From the NCBI GenBank assembly GCA_020849075.1, contig JADLGZ010000177.1, forward strand, positions 1 through 5,782: a DNA stretch of 5,782 nucleotides, read 5' to 3'. The position numbers and the translations under genes were made by a program. The first letter of the stretch is position 1. Every line of letters begins with the position of its first letter. Below the pieces are notes generated by a model. It saw nothing but the letters and a program-made list of their open reading frames with translations, did not search any database and was not told the DNA's origin. The stretch is from Fimbriimonadaceae bacterium. Its GTDB lineage: Bacteria; Armatimonadota; Fimbriimonadia; Fimbriimonadales; Fimbriimonadaceae. Below, piece after piece: positions 1 through 5,162 of this stretch.

Positions 1-112
1 CAGTTGGTCCAAATTGGACCAAGATCATATCTTTGAGTTCAGGTCGAGGATTAGCGTAATATCGCTGCACCAAAATTTCCGGGTCAGTTATTGCCTTTTG
101 TAGTTCTCCCAT
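1..112 (-). CDS. Probable sigma-70 family RNA polymerase sigma factor, N-terminal fragment (runs off left edge)
   Basis: Reading the minus strand from the ATG at 112 gives 37 open codons to the window edge: MGELQKAITDPEILVQRYYA followed by NPRPELKDMILVQFGPT. The pattern of a short acidic lead, then 'LVQRYYANPRPELKD' and a hydrophobic 'MILVQFGPT', resembles the start of region 2 in SigB/SigF/FliA-type sigma factors (general form LVxxYxxxxxxxLRdxLVxxYxPLV). Those proteins bind core RNA polymerase and direct it to particular promoters. A good Shine-Dalgarno, AAGGAG, lies 11 bases upstream of the ATG. An in-frame GTG four codons earlier is possible, but it sits directly against that site. The gene follows pilC on the same strand after 111 bases and could share its transcript. 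Only about 37 residues are visible, none of the DNA-binding regions can be seen, and the family call rests on resemblance. Confidence 0.5.
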   Translation of the reverse strand, partial: MGELQKAITDPEILVQRYYANPRPELKDMILVQFGPT

Positions 113-122
113 TGCTTGCGTC

Positions 123-130
123 ACTCCTTG
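123..130 (-). promoter_or_regulatory. Ribosome binding site of the sigma-factor-like gene
   Basis: The minus strand reads AAGGAG here, followed by 11 bases and the ATG at 112. It supports the ATG over the in-frame GTG at 124, which overlaps the site. The spacing matches the one seen in front of pilC. Confidence 0.6.
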
Positions 131-145
131 ACACTTGTGGGTCTG

Positions 146-169
146 CGGTTCCATCCTGGAACCGTTCCA
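146..169. repeat. Inverted-repeat array of three GTTCCA/TGGAAC half-sites
   Basis: Plus-strand bases 146-164 form a perfect inverted repeat, CGGTTCC-ATCCT-GGAACCG (7-base arms, 5-base loop). The right arm also pairs with the next bases, giving TGGAAC-C-GTTCCA at 157-169. The result is three alternating half-sites: GTTCCA at 148-153, TGGAAC at 157-162 and GTTCCA at 164-169. The array lies 34-57 bases upstream of the sigma-factor-like start, where an operator or a leader hairpin would sit. In RNA the middle arm could pair with either flank, so two exclusive folds are possible. I do not recognise a known operator. Confidence 0.5.
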
Positions 170-171
170 CC

Positions 172-217
172 GGCGGACCCTTCCCCTGCCCCCTCTAGAG
201 TGAGGGAAGAGTCCGCC
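172..217 (-). terminator. Long hairpin just after pilC (possible terminator or 3' stabiliser, no T-tract)
   Basis: GGCGGAC (172-178) pairs with GTCCGCC (211-217). After one C-A mismatch, CTTCCC (180-185) pairs with GGGAAG (204-209). This is a 13-pair stem with one mismatch and an 18-base loop that contains CTCTAGAG. It begins 6 bases past the pilC stop codon, a normal position for a terminator or mRNA-stabilising structure. No run of T follows on the minus strand (the next bases are GGTGGAACGG), so it is not a classical intrinsic terminator. It may only weaken read-through into the downstream sigma-factor-like gene. A competing stem, CCCTC (191-195) with GAGGG (202-206), is also possible. Confidence 0.4.
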
Positions 218-223
218 AAAACT

Positions 224-1429
224 CTATTTGATTTCGTTCACGATCGTAAAGATCGGACTCATGACTGAGATTGCGATGAAGCCAACGATCACACCCATGA
301 AGATAATGAGCATCGGCTCGATCATCGAGGTCAGACCCTTCACGGTCTGGGACACTTCTTCATCGTAAAAGTCGCCAATCTTCACGAGCATTTCGCTAAG
401 TCGCCCTGACTCTTCCCCGATGTCAATCATTTGGGTCACCATCTGCGGGAACAAGCCGCTCGCCGACAGCGGAGTGCTTAATCGATTTCCTTCGCGGATG
501 CTGAGGCGGGTGTTATCCACCGCCAGAGTCAGCACGGAATTATTGAGCGTTTCACCAACGATTTCCAAGCTTCGCATCATTGGAACACCCGAATTGATAA
601 GCGTTCCAAAGGTACGAGTGAAACGGGCTACCGACATCTTGAGAGCCAAGTCCCCAATGATTGGGAATCGTAACTTCATGTAGTCAAGGTTGTAGCGCCC
701 CTTCTCGGTGCGTCCGTACCACTTGTATCCGGCAAAGACGGCCACCCAGAACAGGAGTTGCATCCACCAAGTCGCGGCCATGAAATCACCGAAATTGAAC
801 AGGGTGTTGGTCAGCGGCGGAAGCTTAGCGTCCATGTCGGAGAATATCTCCTTGAAGCGCGGCAACACGAAGCTGAACAAGACAAAGAGCATCAGGATGC
901 TGAACCCAAGCACCATGACCGGGTACATCATCGCGCTCTTGATCTTGCCACGAACTTCCATTTCGTACTCAAGGAAGCCGCTGAGGCGATCAAGAATGAT
1001 GTCCAAAATACCGCCGAGTTCAGCCGCACGTACCATGTTGATGTAGAGCTTGCTGAACACGTGAGGATGCTTGGTGAGAGCCTCGTTCAAGGCCGAGCCA
1101 CCCTTCACGTCAAGGGTCACGCTTTCAATTGCTGCCTTAAGTACAGGGTCCTTGCAGCTTGCGCCCAAGATTTCCAAGCAGCGCAGCATTGGAATACCCG
1201 CGTCAATCATCGTCGCAAATTGTCGTGAAAAGACGACCAGCGACTTGGGTTTCATCTTCCCCTTGCTACGGAGGCTCGCCGCCTTCGGCCCCTTGGCTTC
1301 AACCACGTCCAAGACATGGAAGCCTCCGTCACGAAGGCGCCCGATCAAAGCCTGTTGACTTTCGGCCTCGATGATTGATTTGACGGTCTTGCCGCCAGCG
1401 TCCATTGCGGTGTATTGATAGTGCGGCAT
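224..1429 (-). CDS. pilC: Type IV pilus / type II secretion inner-membrane platform protein (PilC/GspF family)
   Basis: A 401-residue polytopic inner-membrane protein of the family that forms the platform on which the PilB/GspE ATPase acts to assemble pilin or pseudopilin fibres. Two T2SSF domains are visible, at about 65-190 and 265-390, each opening with a related motif (FSRQFATMIDAGIPMLRCLE and FTRTFGTLINSGVPMMRSLE). The family signatures RAAELGGIL (134-142) and IGEESGRL (337-344) are intact. Likely membrane helices lie at about 170-191, 217-238 and 370-394. Length is normal for the family. I chose the ATG at 1429 because the protein then begins MPHYQYTAMD, as PilC proteins do, and GGAGGA lies 11 bases upstream; the ATG at 1471 would add 14 atypical residues. 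No pilB, pilT or pilin gene is in the window, so a pilus role and a secretion role cannot be separated. The sigma-factor-like gene follows on the same strand. Confidence 0.93.
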   Translation of the reverse strand: MPHYQYTAMDAGGKTVKSIIEAESQQALIGRLRDGGFHVLDVVEAKGPKAASLRSKGKMKPKSLVVFSRQFATMIDAGIPMLRCLEILGASCKDPVLKAAIESVTLDVKGGSALNEALTKHPHVFSKLYINMVRAAELGGILDIILDRLSGFLEYEMEVRGKIKSAMMYPVMVLGFSILMLFVLFSFVLPRFKEIFSDMDAKLPPLTNTLFNFGDFMAATWWMQLLFWVAVFAGYKWYGRTEKGRYNLDYMKLRFPIIGDLALKMSVARFTRTFGTLINSGVPMMRSLEIVGETLNNSVLTLAVDNTRLSIREGNRLSTPLSASGLFPQMVTQMIDIGEESGRLSEMLVKIGDFYDEEVSQTVKGLTSMIEPMLIIFMGVIVGFIAISVMSPIFTIVNEIK

Positions 1430-1440
1430 CCTGCCCTTGA

Positions 1441-1446
1441 TCCTCC
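1441..1446 (-). promoter_or_regulatory. Ribosome binding site deciding the pilC start
   Basis: The minus strand reads GGAGGA, 11 bases before the ATG at 1429. It falls inside the coding sequence if the longer 1471 start were used, so it favours the shorter protein. Confidence 0.65.
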
Positions 1447-1453
1447 ATGGGGT

Positions 1454-1505
1454 GAAAACCGCCCCATTCACACAAGGAGTGTTGGCGAAAACCGCACTTC
1501 ATTCA
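1454..1505. repeat. Imperfect direct repeat in the pilC/chaN divergent upstream region
   Basis: GAAAACCGC occurs at 1454-1462 and again at 1487-1495, and each copy is followed by CATTCA (1465-1470 and 1500-1505). The two 17-19 base units are about 33 bases, or three helical turns, apart. They lie 25-76 bases upstream of the pilC start and about 100-150 bases upstream of the chaN-like start, so they could be paired regulator sites. Three TAGGTT copies (1519, 1526, 1561) occur in the same region. No convincing -35/-10 pair was found in this 178-base gap. Confidence 0.4.
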
Positions 1506-1607
1506 GGGTCAAAATATCTAGGTTTTAGGTTCCCAAGAACAAGTAATTTGAGTCGATTGTTAGGTTTCACCGTGCAAACCGGCACCTTTGCGGGCGGTAA
1601 CCTTACC

Positions 1608-2459
1608 ATGATGATTCTTCCAGCTCTTGCCGTCGCCGCTAACGTCTTGATGCTCCCTATCGGGCCGAACCGGGTCGTACTTGCGGAACCTGGCTACACC
1701 AACCTTGCCAACGGGAGGGCCACTGAGGTCTCTGCGATCGCCAAAGCCGCTGCCCCTGTGAAGTTTCTGCTGTTTGGTGAGAGCCACGATAATAAGAACC
1801 ATAAGGAGGCCTTGGCGGACATTATCCGTGCCCTCACCGCAGAAGGCAGGACGGTCATCGTGGGTCTAGAAATGTTCACCCGCCCAAACCAGAAGAACCT
1901 CAACCCATGGTCCATGGGCTACTGGAGCGATGAACAATTCCAAACCGAAGCCGATTGGAAGAACCAATGGGGGTTTGACTACTCCATCTACAAGCCACTC
2001 TTTGATGTCGTCAAGGAACTGCGACTACCCATGGTCGCGCTGAATGTCCCGCGTGATTGGGTGCGAGCAGTAACCCGGCGGACCTACGAGAACCTGCCCG
2101 ATGACATCAAAGGACAAGTGCCACCCATTGATCGCTCCAATGCCAACCACAAGATGGTGTTTGATGCCCTCATGGGGGACCACCCTCCGACAGCATCCCA
2201 GCCGGACATGTACGGGGCTCAAGTGTACTGGGATACCGCTATGGCTGATTCCGCTCTTAAGGCGATGAAACGTTGGACCGAAAGCAGTGACCGCATCATG
2301 GTGATCCTCGCAGGATCGGGGCATGTTATTTATGGCCAGGGGATCAACTACCGACTCTACCAGCAAGGGGGGATGGCCTCTGTTTCGGTTATCGGTTTGG
2401 ATGGCGATACACCCACCAAGGTCCGTGCGAGTATTGGCAACTTTACGTTGATGCGGTAA
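1608..2459 (+). CDS. ChaN/DUF399 family haem-binding-like protein
   Basis: A protein of about 283 residues resembling the ChaN family (Cofac_haem_bdg, formerly DUF399), related to the TIKI/TraB/EreA fold group. Some members bind haem and have been linked to iron uptake; the biochemical role of most is unsettled. Visible family motifs are FGESHDN (56-62), GLEMF (86-90), LNVPRD (145-150) and AGSGH (235-239), which include the conserved Glu/His positions. The 1608 ATG (or the adjacent 1611 ATG) was chosen because the reading frame upstream, open to 1437, overlaps the pilC ribosome binding site and does not look conserved. A GTG at 1572 is also possible. The N-terminus (MMILPALAVAANVLMLPIG) is hydrophobic but lacks a basic n-region and a lipobox Cys, so export is uncertain. 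It is divergent from pilC, and its last 17 bases overlap queC tail to tail. No haem transporter gene is beside it. Confidence 0.8.
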   Translation: MMILPALAVAANVLMLPIGPNRVVLAEPGYTNLANGRATEVSAIAKAAAPVKFLLFGESHDNKNHKEALADIIRALTAEGRTVIVGLEMFTRPNQKNLNPWSMGYWSDEQFQTEADWKNQWGFDYSIYKPLFDVVKELRLPMVALNVPRDWVRAVTRRTYENLPDDIKGQVPPIDRSNANHKMVFDALMGDHPPTASQPDMYGAQVYWDTAMADSALKAMKRWTESSDRIMVILAGSGHVIYGQGINYRLYQQGGMASVSVIGLDGDTPTKVRASIGNFTLMR

Positions 2460-3126
2460 GGACGGGGTCGGAAATTCCCAACTCGAGGAAAGCCCGGGCC
2501 CGAATAAGGCAACTATCGCACTCGCAGCAAGGTTCGCCACTTGGCCCCGGGTCGTAGCACGAATGCGTCTTTCCATAGTCCACACCCAAGCGCAAGCCCT
2601 CACGTAGGATCTCAACCTTTGTCATATTGATCAACGGCGTGTGAACATTGAACCGGCCACCTTCTATTCCAGCCTTTGTACCCAGGTTCGCCAGTTCTTC
2701 AAACGCCTTGATAAACTCCGGGCGACAGTCGGGGTACCCACTGTAATCCACGGCGGTCACACCAATCGCAATGTCACGGGCTCCCAATACCTCTGCCCAA
2801 CCCAAGGCAAAGCTTAAGAAGAGCGTGTTTCTAGCCGGGACGTAGGTAACCGGAATAACTTCTCGAACATCATGTCCCTTGGGTACCCCGATATTGTCAG
2901 TCAACGCCGACCCTCCAAAGGCTCGCAAATCAATATGAACTGTTTTGTGCTGAGCAACTTTTAACAATTTTGCCGATTCAATGCAGGACCTTAGTTCTAT
3001 TTTGTGTCGTTGCCCATAGTCAAACGATAAAGCATAGAGGGCATATCCCGCCTCGCGTAATATTGCGCCAGTGGTTGTTGAATCAACTCCACCACTGAGT
3101 AACAGCACGACGGGACGTCCTTTCAC
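2443..3126 (-). CDS. queC: 7-cyano-7-deazaguanine synthase QueC
   Basis: QueC converts 7-carboxy-7-deazaguanine to preQ0 using ATP and ammonia, in the cytosolic pathway to queuosine in tRNA. With the GTG start the protein has 227 residues, normal for the family. The PP-loop SGGVDS is at residues 11-16, right after MKGRPVVLLL. Further family motifs are FDYGQRH (35-41), YVPARNT (95-101) and DYSGYPDCRPEF (127-138). The zinc site is Cys190, Cys200, Cys203 and Cys206 (CYDPGPSGEPC then CxxC, CxxC), with an extra Cys201. The start is uncertain: ATGs at 3150 and 3174 are in frame but would add 8-16 residues ahead of the usual N-terminus, and 3174 would overlap the divergent blaI-like gene. No strong Shine-Dalgarno precedes any of them. 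queD, queE and queF are not in the window. A role in DNA deazaguanine modification is possible in principle, but no such genes are nearby. Confidence 0.95.
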   Translation of the reverse strand: MKGRPVVLLLSGGVDSTTTGAILREAGYALYALSFDYGQRHKIELRSCIESAKLLKVAQHKTVHIDLRAFGGSALTDNIGVPKGHDVREVIPVTYVPARNTLFLSFALGWAEVLGARDIAIGVTAVDYSGYPDCRPEFIKAFEELANLGTKAGIEGGRFNVHTPLINMTKVEILREGLRLGVDYGKTHSCYDPGPSGEPCCECDSCLIRARAFLELGISDPVLTAST

Positions 3127-3132
3127 ATGCCA

Positions 3133-3138
3133 ATTATG
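3133..3138 (-). promoter_or_regulatory. Possible -10 box for a leaderless queC transcript
   Basis: The minus strand reads CATAAT, then six bases (TGGCAT), then the GTG at 3126. That spacing would put the transcription start at or very near the GTG, which would explain the missing ribosome binding site. No matching -35 hexamer is seen at 17 bases, so this is weak. Confidence 0.25.
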
Positions 3139-3155
3139 GCGAGCGAACATACACA

Positions 3156-3527
3156 ATGAGGGTCCCCAACGCATACCTATCCAAGCGCGAACAACAAATC
3201 ATGGAAGCGCTCTACCGCCACGACCGGCTGACGGCTAATGAAGTGCTCGAAAAGATGCCCAAGAAGGTACACAACTCGACGATTCGCACTCAACTTCGCA
3301 TCCTAGAGAAGAAGGGCCTTGTCCTGCACGAAGTGGTGCTCGGGAAGTTCTACTATGTTCCCGTTCATGGGCACGATGATGCTGCGGCGGCGGCGCTCGC
3401 TGCGATTGTTCAGAGCTTCTACAAGGGATCTTTTGGCGCAACCGCGATCGCCTTACTGAGCCACAAAGAGGCTACTTTGTCGGCCGATGAGAAGGCAAAG
3501 ATAGCCAGCATGTTGGCCAAGGCTTAA
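3156..3527 (+). CDS. BlaI/MecI/CopY-type transcriptional repressor
   Basis: A 123-residue protein with the BlaI/MecI layout. A winged-helix DNA-binding domain spans about residues 6-70 (LSKREQQIMEALY, then LTANEVLEKM, then the recognition helix region HNSTIRTQLRILEKKGLV, then the wing HEVVLGKFYYVPV). A C-terminal helical dimerisation part spans about 77-123. Family members bind as dimers to dyad operators, often of TACA/TGTA type, and are commonly inactivated by proteolysis by a partner BlaR1-type membrane M56 peptidase. No BlaR1 gene lies next to it: queC is divergent on the left and a DUF4139 gene abuts on the right with no spacing. The Asn-Phe cleavage site of staphylococcal BlaI is not seen. 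The start at 3156 is the only ATG placed to keep the whole first helix; its ribosome binding site is weak. It probably represses itself and could also affect queC, but no clear operator is visible. Confidence 0.85.
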   Translation: MRVPNAYLSKREQQIMEALYRHDRLTANEVLEKMPKKVHNSTIRTQLRILEKKGLVLHEVVLGKFYYVPVHGHDDAAAAALAAIVQSFYKGSFGATAIALLSHKEATLSADEKAKIASMLAKA

Positions 3528-4988
3528 CTACTGGATCACTCTCTTGTAGGTGAACTTCAGTTGGCGCTTTTCATTGGCCTTCAACCGGATCGTCCATTTG
3601 ATCCGCGACATCGGATTTAGCTCCGTTAATCGCTCGGCCATCCGCTTGATATCACCTGCATTGTCAGCCGATTGCACCTCTCCCTGAGCGATGGCTTGAA
3701 CCTCGATGAGAACTTCATCCTTCTTGGTGTTATGAATGGTCACCGTCCCGGCCCGAAGGGCCACTTGATACGTACGTCCATTCACGATCATTGTGCCCGC
3801 CGATGATTCGGATGAGTTGTAGACGCTACTGATATCCACCGCCCGGGCCAGTTTGAGAGAGCCCTCGGAACCGGCTGGCGTGTATTTTAGTATGTCCTGA
3901 CCAATCAACTTGCTATCGCGATAGGCAGTCGCTGGGGCGGTCGTCAATGGGGCGCCACTATTGTTCTTAAACTTAAGTGACTGCCAAGTCTCAAGCGGGG
4001 CCTCATCGGCGGTGTCGGCGGAGAAGTCTGTTGTGTAGAGGGTCGCGTAATTAGTGGCGGCCTCAAAGAGAACGAAATATCCCTTTTCGTCCTGCGCTAG
4101 GTTTACCTTGTTGCGCTTGTAGTAGAACAGCTCGCCCAGGGCATCGCCCGAAGCATCGCCAGCATCAAACACATCTCCCATTTCCATTCCTGCCGTTGCG
4201 GGGGCGGCATTCTGCATCGGGGCGGGCCGACCAGCGCCTCCACCAAAACCACCGCTGACCGGCGGACGATAGGCCTGGTTGAACAGGGTGAATGGATCCC
4301 ACTGCCCAACCATGGGCAGGTTTGGTGAACCTGCCACGAAGCTCAGGTCGGCTCCCTTCAATTCTCCGATGTTGTTGATAACCGTGGTCCGCATCGTAAA
4401 CTTTAGTCGGCTGTCGTCAACTACTTCAAACCAGTATTGGGGTTCCCAGTCTAGGCCCGTTTCGACGCTCAATAGGTATAGGGTTCCCTTGCCGTTTGAC
4501 TTGACCCGAAGGCCGCCGGAGGGTACGGTCGTTTCAGAGGACATTTTGGCCGGGCCCAGAATAGTTGCGCGTGAAACATCGCTGACATTAACGGCCACTG
4601 TTCCTTCTGCGGTTTCGATCAAGGCAATATTGGTGACCTTGGTGAGCTTGCCGGTAATGGCAGTATCGCGCAGATTCAGCGTAACCCGGGCCCCTTGATT
4701 CAAGCGGAGGATCTCGGGGACCGAATTGGCAAATACCTCAGTCTTGTTGGTTACGGTCGTGTTCACGATCGAGTCTAGTTTCAGGCCGGGAGACCCATAG
4801 ACCCAGAAAGTGCCCATCATGGAAGGTCGAATGTCCCCGATCATCGTATCCCCGTCGGCGTCCAACTCCACTTTGCGAACAATTGCACTGTAGCCGTTCT
4901 TGTAGAGGGCTGCATCCACGATCTCCGGGGATTTGACGTCGGCGGTCGGCGCAGAAAGAAGTACTAGGAATGTTGGAAGCAAACTCAT
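3528..4988 (-). CDS. DUF4139 domain-containing exported protein
   Basis: A 486-residue protein of unknown function. The first 16 or so residues (MSLLPTFLVLLSAPTA) look like a signal peptide, though without basic residues. Residues 22-80 (ALYKNGYSAIVRKVEL...) resemble the N-terminal beta domain of DUF4139 proteins. About 92-145 looks like a small beta-barrel insert. From 160 on, the DUF4139 pattern appears: VETGLDWEPQYWFEV, NNIGELKGADLSFVAG, then FYYKRNKVNLAQDEKGYFVLFE, and a C-terminal beta region ending KWTIRLKANEKRQLKFTYKR. A Gly/Pro/Ala-rich linker (about 242-284) interrupts it. An in-frame TGA two codons before the ATG at 4988 excludes a longer protein. GAGG lies one base from that ATG but 7 bases from a TTG at codon 3, so TTG could be the true start. 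The 3' end abuts the blaI-like gene. The family is often called mucoidy-inhibitor-like, but no activity can be assigned here. Confidence 0.78.
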   Translation of the reverse strand: MSLLPTFLVLLSAPTADVKSPEIVDAALYKNGYSAIVRKVELDADGDTMIGDIRPSMMGTFWVYGSPGLKLDSIVNTTVTNKTEVFANSVPEILRLNQGARVTLNLRDTAITGKLTKVTNIALIETAEGTVAVNVSDVSRATILGPAKMSSETTVPSGGLRVKSNGKGTLYLLSVETGLDWEPQYWFEVVDDSRLKFTMRTTVINNIGELKGADLSFVAGSPNLPMVGQWDPFTLFNQAYRPPVSGGFGGGAGRPAPMQNAAPATAGMEMGDVFDAGDASGDALGELFYYKRNKVNLAQDEKGYFVLFEAATNYATLYTTDFSADTADEAPLETWQSLKFKNNSGAPLTTAPATAYRDSKLIGQDILKYTPAGSEGSLKLARAVDISSVYNSSESSAGTMIVNGRTYQVALRAGTVTIHNTKKDEVLIEVQAIAQGEVQSADNAGDIKRMAERLTELNPMSRIKWTIRLKANEKRQLKFTYKRVIQ

Positions 4989-5100
4989 ACCTCATTGGAC
5001 GATTTGTAGCCCGTTTGCGCTCCGGTATTTCTGCCGCGCGTAGGCTTGCCAGTTTTTTGTTTGAACCTATCAATTGGCTGACTTTGTGTCGAATAATGTT

Positions 5101-5119
5101 CTCGCCCCCCGGGTGCGAG
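5101..5119. repeat. Short GC-rich hairpin in the DUF4139/PEP-CTERM intergenic region
   Basis: CTCGC (5101-5105) pairs with GCGAG (5115-5119) around CCCCCGGGT, in which two further pairs are possible. No T-run follows on either strand, so it is not a terminator. It lies 44-62 bases before the PEP-CTERM start and could be a leader structure or an operator. The rest of the 174-base gap shows no clear promoter: TAATGT at 5094 is -10-like but lacks a properly spaced -35. Confidence 0.3.
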
Positions 5120-5152
5120 GCAATCACAAAGGCCTCGGTTTGATTGAAATTT

Positions 5153-5156
5153 GGAG
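5153..5156 (+). promoter_or_regulatory. Ribosome binding site of the PEP-CTERM protein gene
   Basis: GGAG is followed by six bases (ATATTT) and the ATG at 5163. Strength and spacing are good and fix the start of this gene. Confidence 0.7.
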
Positions 5157-5162
5157 ATATTT

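Noticed and set aside
4..22. Perfect 9-base inverted repeat TTGGTCCAA-A-TTGGACCAA, operator-like
   Set aside because: It lies inside the sigma-factor-like coding frame (codons for LVQFGP), so an operator role is unsupported; chance or coding constraint explains it.
1437..1607. N-terminal extension of the ChaN-like gene from the ATG at 1437
   Set aside because: It overlaps the pilC ribosome binding site, encodes a stretch with no family resemblance, and has no good ribosome binding site of its own.
2025..2615. 196-codon minus-strand open frame across the ChaN/queC junction
   Set aside because: It is a shadow of two well-supported genes in other frames, with low-complexity Arg/His/Gly-rich content and no motif.
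5061..5099. Promoter-like TTGGCT (5074) and TAATGT (5094) upstream of the PEP-CTERM gene
   Set aside because: The spacer is only 14 bases, and TTGAAC at 5061 has no -10 at the right distance; not strong enough to list as a promoter.
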